Shown here piece after piece: positions 35,613-44,090 of a DNA stretch of 64,000 nucleotides (position 1 is the stretch's first letter; each line of letters opens with the position of its first letter). The stretch lies in contig NZ_JACHOR010000003.1 in assembly GCF_014199945.1 (NCBI RefSeq), forward strand, positions 434,001 through 498,000. The letters run 5' to 3'. Position numbers and translations under genes: made by a program. The notes beneath the pieces were generated by a model, which was not told the origin of the DNA, searched no databases, and was given only the letters and a program-made list of their open reading frames with translations. This DNA is from Brevundimonas variabilis. GTDB taxonomy: Bacteria; Pseudomonadota; Alphaproteobacteria; Caulobacterales; Caulobacteraceae.

Positions 35613-35826
35613 CATACCACTTCGACTTTCGCCGCCACCCAGGTTGGGCGTTCGTGGTCTGGACTATCCCTTCGTCATAGCCCGAAGGCCTTAGACGCCG
35701 CCCGTCTAGTCTCTACACCTTCCCGCCTGGCGGCGGGCTTGGCTCGGGATCGCCATTCTACAGGGTTCCCCGACTTTGAGCGGTTCTACGTCCGGGATTT
35801 CCCCCGGCGCACTCAATCCTCAGCTT
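35613..35826 (-). ncRNA. Group I self-splicing intron in tRNA-Leu(UAA), 214 nt
   Basis: The intron starts directly after the exon's terminal U and ends in G, as group I introns do. The conserved core elements are readable in order on the minus strand. A P2-like hairpin (CCGGG..CCCGG) follows the internal guide region. The P4-P6 segment contains GGCGATCCCGAGCCAAGCC. R/P7 5' strand: AGAGACTAGACGGG. P8 hairpin: GCC-TTCG-GGC. S/P7 3' strand: GGGATAGTCCAGACCA, whose TAGTC pairs with GACTA of R. GAGT in the guide region can pair with ACTT at the exon end, giving the usual U-G at the splice site. The sequence closely resembles the IC3 introns of cyanobacterial and plastid trnL(UAA). There is no homing endonuclease ORF. 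Confidence 0.9.
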
Positions 35827-35857
35827 AAGTCCGTTGCGTCTACCAGTTTCGCCACGC
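35825..35857. repeat. Attachment-type direct repeat, tRNA-side copy (33 bp)
   Basis: These 33 bp, within tRNA-Leu exon 1 and the first two intron bases, recur exactly at 37840-37872. Beyond them, one mismatch is followed by three more matching bases on the tRNA 5' side. Together the copies flank the integrase module and are the likely att core. Confidence 0.8.
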
Positions 35858-35941
35858 CCGCATGCTGCGCGAGTCTATAACAGCCTACGCGACGCGGCCA
35901 AGGGACGCTGTCATTTCAACAGGTAAGGCCAGACGCGATTC

Positions 35942-36490
35942 ATGAAGCCATTGAACGAGAAGATGGCGGCCAAAAAAATCGCAAAGGGTCCAACCACCCC
36001 GGCTGTACCGCACTCGGCTGAAGTCCGACGAGTCCTCGGCAGGCTGCCGAATCCGCAGGACGCCTTATTTCTCGACTTCGCCGATGTCGGGGCCGGGTAC
36101 CATGGTGCCGCTTGTCATATGAACGCCAAGCACCTAGCGATGTCCCCCGGGGGAAGGCGGGTACACGGATGGGCCATCTGGCAATACCCAAGCTTTGCTC
36201 AAGCAGAGTTTCATAGCGTTTGGGAGGACCTGGACGGCAATCTGGTCGATGTCACGCCGCATCGGAATGGCCAGACAAAGGTGATGTTTGTGCGGGATCC
36301 AAGCCTCGTTATCGAGCGGGACCCAGAAACTGGTCGAGCAATCCTCTTTTCCGCGATCACCTCGTCGGGCGCGCCGTACTACAAGATGGCTGAGACACCG
36401 ACGACGTCGCCGGTCTACACTTTCCAGGTCAAAACTGGTTCGGAGCTCGATGAGGAGCTAATCCGCTTGGGACTGCTCGATCTGGTCTAG
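35942..36490 (+). CDS. Hypothetical protein with Cys-His-Asp pattern, cargo of integrase module
   Basis: A 182-aa protein with a basic N-terminus (residues 1-20) and a core of conserved-looking blocks: CHMNAKHL (Cys59), GGRRVHGWAIWQ, AEFHSVWEDLDG (His91) and NLVDVTPH (Asp103). The order Cys, His, Asp is that of papain-like or NlpC/P60-like folds, and GW.IW...EFH.VW...DVTP recurs in uncharacterised bacterial proteins, some with SEC-C zinc motifs. A catalytic role is speculative. The gene converges on the integrase gene with a 3-bp gap and is the only cargo of the 2-kb element. Confidence 0.6.
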   Translation: MKPLNEKMAAKKIAKGPTTPAVPHSAEVRRVLGRLPNPQDALFLDFADVGAGYHGAACHMNAKHLAMSPGGRRVHGWAIWQYPSFAQAEFHSVWEDLDGNLVDVTPHRNGQTKVMFVRDPSLVIERDPETGRAILFSAITSSGAPYYKMAETPTTSPVYTFQVKTGSELDEELIRLGLLDLV

Positions 36491-36493
36491 CGG

Positions 36494-37729
36494 TTAGTCT
36501 GACGTCTTCTTCGGTTTCTGTTTCCGGACGTTGATCGCCGAGGCGTCAAGCGTGTTCTTGATGTGGGAGGCATAGTATTTCTCAATCATCTCGACGCTGG
36601 TCCGGCAGTTTTTCGCCACCTGATAGATGTCGGCTCCCTCCATCAATCGCATACTGATGTAGGTATGGCGCAGGCTATAAGCGGTCCGCGGATTACCCTC
36701 TCGGTCCTTCTTGAGCCCCAGTTCGTCCAAGATCGCGTTCATCAGCTCTCGCTGTACCGGCCCGAAAATCAGGTCCGTCGGCTTCGGATTCGCTCGCGCC
36801 CGAAGGCGTTCGAACGGCAAGACGGCTCCTGCCATGCTCTTGCAGTAGCCAACGCCGCGCTTGCCCCGGACCTCGATCTCAAGGATCCGCTCATTCATGT
36901 CCTCGTCCTCGACGACGGTGACGTCGCGAAACTCCAGGCGCGAGGCCTCGTCGGGTCGCAGGCCGGTGTTGGCCATGAAGAGCACGTAGTCGTGGAACTT
37001 CTCGCTCTCGCCCCTCCATCGCTCCTTCTTCGGCTTCTTGGCGCGCGCGCGCGTCGCCTCGTAGAGCGTCCGGTACTCATCCGGGGAAAACCAGGCGCGG
37101 TGGCTGATCTTGCCGGAGGTCTTGTAGGGTGCCGACATGTCGGGAAGGCCGGTGATCCAGCCCTTGCGGTTCGCGGTTTTCAGCACCTGGCGCAGCGTGA
37201 CGATCTCGCTGTGCATCGTGCTCCGCGAAGGCCGCTTCACGTTGCCCTCTCCGTCTGACCGGGAGGTCATCCGGTGAACCCGGTAGTCCTGGATCAGGCC
37301 GGCGGTGACCTCGGTCACAGGCTTGTCTCCGAAGTACGGCAGCAAGTGCAGGTTCAGTTGCCGGGGTTTCTGCTTCACATAGGAGGCGTTCCGTTCGCCC
37401 AGTGTAATGACCTCGTATTCCGCAACGAACGCCTTGGCGGCGTCGCGGAAGGTGGGAGCTGTCGCCCCTCGCCTTTTCGCGCCAGACCCAGTGAAACGAG
37501 CCACGGATCCGGCAGTCGGGAACTCTTCGCGGAGGCGGAGGCGCGCGTCGACCCGGCGCTCCAAGTACCAGTCGGTGGCAAACTCGAACGCCATCGCCAA
37601 GTTGGTGTGCCCGGTGGTTGACCGATAATTGTAGCCGTCCAGGTAGACGGCGCACTGCCAGCGAGAGCTGTTCTCCCGACGGTAGACATGGACCTTGCCG
37701 TCCATAAGCGTGTGTTTCTGTTCCGCCAT
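36494..37729 (-). CDS. Tyrosine-type site-specific recombinase (integrase)
   Basis: A 411-aa phage-type integrase. It has an N-terminal arm-binding region with an AP2-like start (YRRENSSRWQCAVYLDG), a SAM-like core-binding domain (about 95-190) and a catalytic domain. Catalytic residues: Arg258 in NTGLRPDEASRL, Arg354 in YSLRHTYISM (Tyr351 replaces the usual first His of the box), and the nucleophile Tyr385 or Tyr386 in MIEKYYAS. The ATG at 37729 is preferred over longer frames that run into the duplicated tRNA segment. It lies between two 33-bp att repeats and should catalyse integration into tRNA-Leu(UAA). Confidence 0.92.
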   Translation of the reverse strand: MAEQKHTLMDGKVHVYRRENSSRWQCAVYLDGYNYRSTTGHTNLAMAFEFATDWYLERRVDARLRLREEFPTAGSVARFTGSGAKRRGATAPTFRDAAKAFVAEYEVITLGERNASYVKQKPRQLNLHLLPYFGDKPVTEVTAGLIQDYRVHRMTSRSDGEGNVKRPSRSTMHSEIVTLRQVLKTANRKGWITGLPDMSAPYKTSGKISHRAWFSPDEYRTLYEATRARAKKPKKERWRGESEKFHDYVLFMANTGLRPDEASRLEFRDVTVVEDEDMNERILEIEVRGKRGVGYCKSMAGAVLPFERLRARANPKPTDLIFGPVQRELMNAILDELGLKKDREGNPRTAYSLRHTYISMRLMEGADIYQVAKNCRTSVEMIEKYYASHIKNTLDASAINVRKQKPKKTSD

Positions 37730-37839
37730 GTCTGCACTTCCCGAAGTGGGGTGTGTAAGACATGTGTAACTCGGTCGGCGGGCCCTAAGTAGCGGTTTTT
37801 GCAACGTAAACATACGGTGGTAGGCCGTAAAACACGCTT

Positions 37840-37872
37840 TTAAGTCCGTTGCGTCTACCAGTTTCGCCACGC
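37840..37872. repeat. Attachment-type direct repeat, distal copy (33 bp)
   Basis: Exact 33-bp copy of the tRNA-Leu exon 1 segment at 35825-35857. On the minus strand this copy continues past the exon end as CTTAAAA, the sequence of an uninterrupted tRNA-Leu(UAA) loop, before diverging. It does not continue into the group I intron. On the tRNA 5' side it reads GCGAGCG instead of GCGGGCG, which would break one acceptor pair, so this copy is not a working tRNA end. Confidence 0.78.
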
Positions 37873-37954
37873 TCGCCTGCCAGGACGCCTAGCAGCGACG
37901 CGACGACTCATAAAGGTGCCTCGTGACTCTGACGGTCGCTCCGGTGGCCGCGAC

Positions 37955-38263
37955 CTAGGCGACCGTGGCGCTGAGGCCGATCAGGGCGACCCAGGCAAAG
38001 CACCCGATCAGCCCGAGGGCCGAACAGACCGATCCCGCGATCGCCACGCCCCGCCCATTGGGCTTGCCGAGCGCGACCAGTCCGAAGACCAGACCCAGGG
38101 GTGCGAGAATCCAGGCGATCATACCGAACAAGGGGATCCACACCGTCACCATGGCGAGGATGCCCAGAACCAGTGAAGCCGTTGCCAATCCATTGCCCGC
38201 CGCGGGTACCGCGTAAACATTGACAGTCGACGCGGGCTGGCCGTGCAGGTTCTGTTCCGACAT
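37955..38263 (-). CDS. DUF4190 small membrane protein
   Basis: A 102-aa protein starting at an ATG at 38263 with GGAGG upstream. Two transmembrane helices make up most of it: ATASLVLGILAMVTVWIPLFGMIAWILAPLGLVFGLVAL and GVAIAGSVCSALGLIGCFAWVALIG. The N-terminal 25 residues are polar and Pro/Ala-rich. The pattern matches DUF4190, a widespread small inner-membrane family without assigned function. It stands alone, with its own start signals and no operon partner. Confidence 0.8.
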   Translation of the reverse strand: MSEQNLHGQPASTVNVYAVPAAGNGLATASLVLGILAMVTVWIPLFGMIAWILAPLGLVFGLVALGKPNGRGVAIAGSVCSALGLIGCFAWVALIGLSATVA

Positions 38264-38342
38264 CGCTCATTCCTCCTTCAGTCGCGCGAGACACTCCCTG
38301 CAACCTGAATGATGTCGTTGTGCGAGAAAAACGACCGGAGCG

Positions 38343-39764
38343 TCAAGAGCCGGGAGTGGGCCGCAACTCCACGTCACTCTCGGCAAGCAGCCAAAGGAAG
38401 GACGCCCAGGCGGCCACGTTCTGATCCATGGCCTTTGGATCGATCCGGTCCAGCACGTCATCAACCGTGTGGTGGGTGTCGAAATAGTCGCTGCCATCCT
38501 GGTTCAGGCGGAAGGCAGGCACGCCCATGGCCACCGTCGGCCCTGTGTCGGGACCGCCGCCCGTCGCCGGGGCCGGATCGAACAGCACGCCGATCGGGGT
38601 CAGCACCCGCATGGCTGCCTTCTGAAGGTCGCTGTTGGCGGCACTGGCTGGCAGGGCCAGACTATAGATGCGTTCGGCCCCGAAATCGCTTTCGCTGATC
38701 GCGACATGGTTGGCCATCTCGTCGCGACGGCTGTCGGCATAGAATCGGGCTCCGGCCAGTCCTTGCGCGGGCGGTGGCTGGCTGACTTCCTCGGCCCCCC
38801 ACCAGACGACGCGGATCGTCCGGCGTGGATTGCGCGGCAGGTCCTCGATCAGCTTGAGGGCCGCGGCCGTGATGGCCACCCCTGCGCCGTCGTCGATGGC
38901 TCCGGTCCCGAGGTCCCAGCTGTCCAGGTGACCACCGATGACGATGACCTCATCCGGCTTTTCACGGCCGCGGATTTCGCCGACGACGTTCTGGGACCTT
39001 CCGTCCATGGTGAAGCTGGCCGTGGAGAACAGGCGCAGCCGGACCGGGGTGTCGTCGAGGGCCGCGATCCGGCGCAGCTGGTCCGCATCAGGTGGCGAAA
39101 TGGCAAAGGCCGGAATGGTCCCCTCACCGACGCGCGTTGCACCCGCATGGGCAAAGCGGTGGTCATGAGTGCCCAGCGAACGCAGGACATAGCCAACGGC
39201 ACCTCGCCTGGCTGCCTCGGTCGGGCCAAGCCCGCGAATGGGCGAGGTCGCGCCATAGCCGCGCCCGTCCTGCGCCTGGACCGTGTCCTGAAGGACGACC
39301 GCGATCTTGCCGGTAAGCGAGCCTTCCGGGGCATCCAGCAGGGATTGATAGGTCTCGAACACGACCGCCTCGGCCTCGATCCCGTCAGCTGGTGTCGCCG
39401 AGCTCCCGCCAAGGGCAACGGCGGTCAGGGGCTGGGCAAACGGGCCGACGATCTGGACCGAATTGATCCCCCGGTTCCAGACCGCCAGCGGAAACGTCTC
39501 GACCTTCACGTTGTCGAAGCCCAGGCGACGGAAGGTCTCCGCCCCCCAGGCGGCCGCCGCCTGTTCCGAAGCCGTGCCGGCGAGGCGGGGTCCAAACCGC
39601 GTCGTCAGCTCGGACACCAGCGGATAGGCGATCGAGCCCGAGAGGGCCTTGTCCCGCAGTTGCTCAGCCGTGCGGATCGCGGCCGCATCCTGGGCGAGCA
39701 CAGGGCCCGCAATCAGCCCCAGCGCAAGCGCCGAAACCGCCATGCGGCGGATGAAACAGGACAT
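38343..39764 (-). CDS. M28-family aminopeptidase, secreted
   Basis: A 473-aa metallopeptidase with a cleavable signal peptide (residues 1-24, ending AGPVLAQD) and GGAGG before the ATG at 39764. Zinc ligands and catalytic residues are canonical: GGHLDSWDLGTGAIDDGAG (His and bridging Asp), WWGAEEVSQPP (Glu-Glu), SDFGAE (Asp/Glu) and YFDTHHTVDDVLD (His). A PA-like insert lies before the catalytic domain (about residues 110-240). It resembles the carboxypeptidase Q-like/aminopeptidase group that trims peptides in the periplasm. Unlike the two M28-like proteins of the catabolic island, its active site is complete. Confidence 0.9.
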   Translation of the reverse strand: MSCFIRRMAVSALALGLIAGPVLAQDAAAIRTAEQLRDKALSGSIAYPLVSELTTRFGPRLAGTASEQAAAAWGAETFRRLGFDNVKVETFPLAVWNRGINSVQIVGPFAQPLTAVALGGSSATPADGIEAEAVVFETYQSLLDAPEGSLTGKIAVVLQDTVQAQDGRGYGATSPIRGLGPTEAARRGAVGYVLRSLGTHDHRFAHAGATRVGEGTIPAFAISPPDADQLRRIAALDDTPVRLRLFSTASFTMDGRSQNVVGEIRGREKPDEVIVIGGHLDSWDLGTGAIDDGAGVAITAAALKLIEDLPRNPRRTIRVVWWGAEEVSQPPPAQGLAGARFYADSRRDEMANHVAISESDFGAERIYSLALPASAANSDLQKAAMRVLTPIGVLFDPAPATGGGPDTGPTVAMGVPAFRLNQDGSDYFDTHHTVDDVLDRIDPKAMDQNVAAWASFLWLLAESDVELRPTPGS

Positions 39765-39858
39765 GGGCAACCCTCCAGACTCGATCGAGACTGCCTTGTA
39801 GAGGGGCCGGGCAAGCGAAGCCATGGGCAAGCGGCCCCTGACCCCGGGGCGGCCCAGC

Positions 39859-41769
39859 TCAGGCCCGGGCCGCACCCCGGCTGCCCGCGAGACCGAGCGC
39901 CGAAATCGCGGCCGCAGCGATCTGATCGGCCTGAAGGCCAGCCTCGGCATACATGGCCGCCGGGCTGTCCTGGTCCTGGAAGATATCGGGCAGATGCAGG
40001 GTGCGGATCTTGAGACCGGCATCCAGCGCGCCTTGCTCGGCCAGGAACTGGAGGACAAAGGCGCCGAACCCGCCCATGGCCCCCTCTTCCACCGTGATGA
40101 CCGCCTCGTGCTCGCGAGCGAGGCGCAGGATCATCTCTCCGTCCAGTGGCTTGGCGAACCGCGCATCGGCGACGGTGGCGGAAATGCCATGGGCTGCCAG
40201 CAGGTCGGCGGCCTTCAGCGATTCCTGCAGGCGCGTCCCCAGGCTGAGGATCGCGACGGCCGTGCCTTCGCGGACAATACGGCCGCGCCCGATCTCGAGC
40301 GGGGCTGCCAGCTCGGGAATCTCGACCCCGACACCATCGCCCCGCGGATAGCGGAAGGCAGACGGGCGGTCGTCGATCTCGAGCGAGGTTGCGATCATCG
40401 CCGCCAGATCCGCCTCGTCGGCGGCCGCCATCAGGACCATGCCGGGCAGAGCGCCCATGTAGCCGATGTCGAACGAACCGGCGTGAGTGGCACCGTCCGA
40501 GCCGACCAGTCCGGCACGGTCCATGGCGAAGCGGACAGGCAGTTTCTGGATCGCGACATCATGCACGACCTGGTCGTAGCCACGCTGAAGGAAGGTCGAA
40601 TAGATGGCGCAGACCGGCTTCATTCCGTCGGCCGCCAGACCGGCTGCAAACGTTACCGCGTGCTGCTCGGCGATCCCGACGTCATAGGTCCGCTCGGGGA
40701 ACGCCTGACCAAACAGATCCAGACCCGTGCCGGATGGCATGGCCGCCGTGATGGCGACAATGGTCGGATCGACCTTCGCACGCTTGATCAGTTCCGTGCC
40801 GAACACCTTGGTGTAGCTGGGCGCGTTCGAAATGGCCTTGGACTGCTTGCCGGAGACGACATCGAACTTCACCACGGCGTGGAGCTTGTCGGCGCTGGAC
40901 TCGGCTGGGGCGTACCCCTTGCCCTTCTGGGTAACGACATGAACGACCACCGGGCGATCGGTGATGGCAGCGGCGTTCCGGAGGATCGGCACCAGATTGT
41001 CGAGGTCATGCCCGTCGACCGGTCCGATGTAGTAGAAACCAAGCTCCTCGAAGAAGGTGCCGCCGACAACCATGCCGCGGGCATACTCCTCGGCCTTGCG
41101 GGCCGCATCGCGGAACGGGCGCGGCATGTGCTCGGCGACCTTTTTGCCGAAGCGCCGGAAATTCTGGTAGGCACCGCCCGAGACCTGTTTGGCCAGATAG
41201 GCGCTCATGCCGCCCACCGGCGGGGCGATCGACATGTCGTTGTCGTTGAGGATGACCGTGAGCTGGCCGGTCGTCTCGGCCGCATTGTTCATGGCCTCAT
41301 ACGCCATGCCGGCGGACATCGAGCCGTCGCCGATCACTGCCACGACCTTGTTGGTCTCGCCCTTCTGGTCACGCGCGGCACAGAACCCGAGGGCTGCGCT
41401 GATCGAGGTCGAGGCGTGGGCCGCACCGAACGGATCGTATTCACTTTCGGACCGCTTGGTGAAGCCCGACAGGCCTCCGCCCATGCGCAGCGTACGGATC
41501 CGGTCGCGTCGGCCGGTCAGGATCTTGTGCGGATAGCACTGGTGACCGACGTCCCAGATCAGGATGTCCTGCGGGGTGTTGAAGACGTGGTGCAGGGCCG
41601 TGGTCAGCTCGACCACGCCGAGCCCGGCGCCCAGGTGGCCGCCCGTGGTCGAGACCGCATCGATCGTCTCGGCGCGGAGTTCGTCGGCCAGCTGACGCAG
41701 CTGCGCAGCATCGAAGTGGCGCATATCGGCGGGAATGCGGACGGTATCGAGTAGCGGGGTAGGAGACAT
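39859..41769 (-). CDS. dxs: 1-deoxy-D-xylulose-5-phosphate synthase
   Basis: A 636-aa thiamine-diphosphate enzyme that condenses pyruvate with glyceraldehyde 3-phosphate, the first step of the MEP isoprenoid pathway. It has [21 protein letters not shown] at the N-terminus, [18 protein letters not shown], and the ThDP motif [17 protein letters not shown] through NDNDMSI. The transketolase pyrimidine domain reads [21 protein letters not shown] and [12 protein letters not shown]. Length and all motifs are normal. AGGAG is followed by ACATG on the minus strand. It lies 58 bp downstream of ispA, so early and late prenyl precursor steps share an operon, as in other alphaproteobacteria. Confidence 0.97.
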   Translation of the reverse strand: MSPTPLLDTVRIPADMRHFDAAQLRQLADELRAETIDAVSTTGGHLGAGLGVVELTTALHHVFNTPQDILIWDVGHQCYPHKILTGRRDRIRTLRMGGGLSGFTKRSESEYDPFGAAHASTSISAALGFCAARDQKGETNKVVAVIGDGSMSAGMAYEAMNNAAETTGQLTVILNDNDMSIAPPVGGMSAYLAKQVSGGAYQNFRRFGKKVAEHMPRPFRDAARKAEEYARGMVVGGTFFEELGFYYIGPVDGHDLDNLVPILRNAAAITDRPVVVHVVTQKGKGYAPAESSADKLHAVVKFDVVSGKQSKAISNAPSYTKVFGTELIKRAKVDPTIVAITAAMPSGTGLDLFGQAFPERTYDVGIAEQHAVTFAAGLAADGMKPVCAIYSTFLQRGYDQVVHDVAIQKLPVRFAMDRAGLVGSDGATHAGSFDIGYMGALPGMVLMAAADEADLAAMIATSLEIDDRPSAFRYPRGDGVGVEIPELAAPLEIGRGRIVREGTAVAILSLGTRLQESLKAADLLAAHGISATVADARFAKPLDGEMILRLAREHEAVITVEEGAMGGFGAFVLQFLAEQGALDAGLKIRTLHLPDIFQDQDSPAAMYAEAGLQADQIAAAAISALGLAGSRGAARA

Positions 41770-41827
41770 GAAGCGCGTGAACCTTGGATCTGTTTTTTGG
41801 GTCCGATCTGACGCCGGACGTTTCCTC

Positions 41828-42739
41828 TCAGTTTCGTCGGTTTAGCACAAAGTCCACGCTGGCCTTGAGGTTTTCCGCATCCGGTCCGAACACATCGAGA
41901 TGGCTTCTGGCCTGATCCGCCAGATGGGCGACCCTGTGCCGCGCCTGATCGACCCCCAGCAGGGTGACGAAATTGGTCTTGCCCTGGGCAGCGTCCTTCT
42001 GGGCAGCCTTGCCGAGGATGTCCTCGTCGCCGTCAAAATCCAGCAGGTCGTCAACGATCTGGTAGGCCAGACCGATGTCATGGGCAAAGCTGAGCAGGGC
42101 ATGCGTATGCTCCTCGCGGGCACTCGCGATGATCAACGGGATCTCAAAGGCATAGGTGAACAGCGCACCGGTCTTGAGACGCTGCATCCGGGCTACGCCA
42201 CCCAGATCATCGCGGACGCCGAGCAGATCGATCATCTGGCCTCCGGCCATGCCCCGCGCGCCGCTGGCCAGCGACAGGCGGGCGGCGAGCTCGCAGCGGA
42301 TCTCGGCATCCTCGTGGGTGTCGGGGTGCAGGAGGATATCGAACGCTGCCGTCTGAAGGGCATCCCCGGCGAGGACGGCCGTCGCCTCATCATAGGCCTT
42401 GTGCAGTGTGGGTCGGCCGCGACGCATGTCGTCGTCATCCATGCACGGCAGGTCGTCGTGCACCAGGCTGTAGGCATGGACGCACTCCAGCGCACAGGCT
42501 GCGCGAAGCACGGGACGTTCCTCGATATCGAACAGCCGCGCGGCCTCCATCGCGAAATAGGGCCGGAGACGCTTGCCCGGCCCCAGGGCAGCATAACGCA
42601 TGGCCTCGGTCAGGCGGGACTCCGGACCATCCGCGCGCGGCAGAAGCTCATCGAGCGCGACCGTGACAAGGTCAGCCACTTCGGCCACCCGGTCGATTAC
42701 CGACTGTTCCGGAGAGTTAGCGGCACGCAACGGATTCAA
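41828..42739 (-). CDS. ispA: Farnesyl/geranyl diphosphate synthase (polyprenyl synthetase)
   Basis: A 303-aa trans-prenyltransferase. The first Asp-rich motif is [10 protein letters not shown], followed by the chain-length region [12 protein letters not shown]. The second Asp-rich motif is [27 protein letters not shown] and [10 protein letters not shown] are also typical of FPP synthases. The start is a TTG at 42739 whose last two bases overlap the stop of the upstream gene (TTGA), with GGGAGG at good distance; the next ATG would remove the substrate-binding N-terminus. It makes FPP for quinones, hopanoids or carotenoids and precedes dxs. Confidence 0.95.
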   Translation of the reverse strand: MNPLRAANSPEQSVIDRVAEVADLVTVALDELLPRADGPESRLTEAMRYAALGPGKRLRPYFAMEAARLFDIEERPVLRAACALECVHAYSLVHDDLPCMDDDDMRRGRPTLHKAYDEATAVLAGDALQTAAFDILLHPDTHEDAEIRCELAARLSLASGARGMAGGQMIDLLGVRDDLGGVARMQRLKTGALFTYAFEIPLIIASAREEHTHALLSFAHDIGLAYQIVDDLLDFDGDEDILGKAAQKDAAQGKTNFVTLLGVDQARHRVAHLADQARSHLDVFGPDAENLKASVDFVLNRRN

Positions 42740-43092
42740 AACAGCCTCCCACCGAGCGGCGCATCCCTGTCGATCCCCACCAGCACGACTTCACCTTCGG
42801 CGTCCGGAAAGCCCAAGGTCAAGACCTCGCTGATGAAGGGCCCGATCTGGCGCGGCGCGAAATTGACGACCGCAGCCACCTTGCGACCCGTGAGCTCTGC
42901 CAGTGAATAGTGGTGGGTGATCTGTGCAGATGAACGCTTCACACCGATCTCGGACCCAAAATCGATCGTCAGTTTGAAGGCCGGCTTGCGCGCTTCGGGA
43001 AAGACCTCGGCCTTGACCACCTGTCCGACGCGGATGTCGACCTTCATGAAGTCGTCGAACGGAATGGTTAAGGCCACGGGCGTGGTCGGCAT
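42736..43092 (-). CDS. csaA: tRNA-binding domain protein, CsaA type
   Basis: A 118-aa OB-fold protein of the EMAP/CsaA type, with the opening [33 protein letters not shown], the dimer/tRNA-binding part [35 protein letters not shown], and [16 protein letters not shown]. Members bind tRNA and show chaperone-like activity. The stop is coupled to the TTG start of ispA. Five bases separate it from xseB upstream. Length is normal for CsaA. Confidence 0.9.
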   Translation of the reverse strand: MPTTPVALTIPFDDFMKVDIRVGQVVKAEVFPEARKPAFKLTIDFGSEIGVKRSSAQITHHYSLAELTGRKVAAVVNFAPRQIGPFISEVLTLGFPDAEGEVVLVGIDRDAPLGGRLF

Positions 43093-43097
43093 CACGG

Positions 43098-43349
43098 TCA
43101 ACCGAACTCGGCGGGCTCGATGCCCCTGGCGCTGCCGTCGGAGCCGACAACGATCTTCTCGACCCTGAGTTGGGCGGCCTTCAGGCGGGCCTCGCAATGG
43201 GATTTCAGTCGCGCGCCCTCTTCGTAAAGGGTGATCGATTCTTCCAGCGGGGCCTGACCGGATTCCAGCCGGGAGACGATCGTTTCGAGCCGGGCAAGGG
43301 CATCTTCGAACGAGAGGTCGACGGGAATGGCGGGGGCGGTATCAGTCAT
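43098..43349 (-). CDS. xseB: Exodeoxyribonuclease VII small subunit
   Basis: An 83-aa protein with the XseB signature: SFEDALARLETIVSRLESGQAPLEESITLYEEGARLKSHCEARLKAAQLRVEKIV, a helical hairpin that binds the large subunit. With XseA (not in the window), exonuclease VII degrades single-stranded DNA from both ends. The location beside ispA and dxs is common to alphaproteobacteria and E. coli. The ATG is at 43349. Confidence 0.94.
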   Translation of the reverse strand: MTDTAPAIPVDLSFEDALARLETIVSRLESGQAPLEESITLYEEGARLKSHCEARLKAAQLRVEKIVVGSDGSARGIEPAEFG

Positions 43350-43398
43350 GACCGCGACCCTAGAGAGACGCGCGTGATGCATCAACCGACAGAAGCAC

Positions 43399-44043
43399 TC
43401 AACGCTTCTCGAACCGGCGCTGGGACCAGTATCTGAAGCCCTGATTGTGAACCAGGGTCCACCCGTCAGCCTGAAGCCGGCGGCCGACCATGTGGTTGAA
43501 ATAGCCATGGGCGAGGACCAGCACGTCGTTCCCCCCCTGGGCCTTGGCAATCAGAACCTGTGCCGCCTTCTCCGCACGAGCCTCGGCTTCGGCTCGGCTT
43601 TCCTGTCCGTCGTGATGATCGAAGGCGTGCCACCAGAAGCGGGCAACGGCTCCCCAGTACTTTGGCGGCAGCTTGAACCAGGATGGAAAGTGCGGTGGCG
43701 GAAGGGGGGCCTCGATGAACAGGGCATCGTTCATGACGTCCCGTCCAGCGGCGATCGCCGACGCCGTTTCCTGGGCCCGCGGACGAGTCGAAGCATAGAT
43801 AGCCCCGGCTCCGGCGGCTGTGGCCAGAAGATCGGCGGGTGGTGTCTGGCCTGCCAGGAGTCCGCCCACTTCATAGCGCGCCCACCATTCGCGATACTGA
43901 TCTGACGTCAGCAGACATTTGCGCGACAGGGCTGGCTCGCCATGGCGCGCAAGGGTGATCGACCCGGGTCGGCCGACCGGCAGGTGCGAGTCAACCGATG
44001 GGGTCACGGCGGTCTTCGCGATATCTAGGACAGTGGAGGGCAT
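43399..44043 (-). CDS. Histidine phosphatase family protein
   Basis: A 214-aa member of the phosphoglycerate-mutase-like branch. The catalytic RHGE motif is near residue 33 (TLARHGEPAL), a second arginine lies in ASTRPRAQETA, the acid region is near EAPLPPPHFP, and the second catalytic His is in VLVLAHGYFNHMVG. The W-rich middle (WWARYEVGG, ARFWWHAFDHH) is unusual. It should hydrolyse a phosphomonoester by a phosphohistidine intermediate; the substrate is unknown. It lies between the HDAC-like gene (47 bp) and xseB (49 bp) on the same strand. Confidence 0.85.
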   Translation of the reverse strand: MPSTVLDIAKTAVTPSVDSHLPVGRPGSITLARHGEPALSRKCLLTSDQYREWWARYEVGGLLAGQTPPADLLATAAGAGAIYASTRPRAQETASAIAAGRDVMNDALFIEAPLPPPHFPSWFKLPPKYWGAVARFWWHAFDHHDGQESRAEAEARAEKAAQVLIAKAQGGNDVLVLAHGYFNHMVGRRLQADGWTLVHNQGFRYWSQRRFEKR

Positions 44044-44090
44044 AACAGGGAATCGCAGGGGCCTTGTGGATTACAGCGCCTTTTGCGTCC

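Larger units (their letters stand above)
35562..35861 (-). tRNA. tRNA-Leu(UAA), interrupted by a group I intron
   Basis: Exon 1 is 35827-35861 (35 nt, ending in the anticodon-arm sequence ACGGACTT). Exon 2 is 35562-35612 (51 nt, starting AAAATCCGT and including an encoded CCA end). Joined, they give an 86-nt tRNA. It has a perfect 7-bp acceptor stem (GCGGGCG/CGCCCGC), a D arm, a 5-bp anticodon stem (ACGGA/TCCGT) with loop CTTAAAA and anticodon TAA, a long variable arm as in Leu tRNAs, and a 5-bp T stem (GCCGG/CCGGC) with TTCGACC. The intron interrupts between the first and second anticodon bases (U|AA). The 5' part is duplicated at 37840-37872. Confidence 0.9.
35825..37872. mobile_element. 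2.0-kb integrase module flanked by tRNA-derived att repeats
   Basis: A tyrosine integrase gene and one unknown gene lie between two 33-bp exact direct repeats derived from the 5' half of tRNA-Leu(UAA). This is the structure of an integrated element that targets the anticodon region of a tRNA. It is very small, with no replication, packaging or conjugation genes, so it is either a deletion remnant or a minimal cassette. Since the element sits on the 5' side of the tRNA gene, the present 5' end and promoter of the tRNA came from the element or were rebuilt by it. Confidence 0.7.

Noticed and set aside
39823-41754. Plus-strand ORF of 643 codons opposite dxs
   Set aside because: Antisense shadow of a complete dxs gene.
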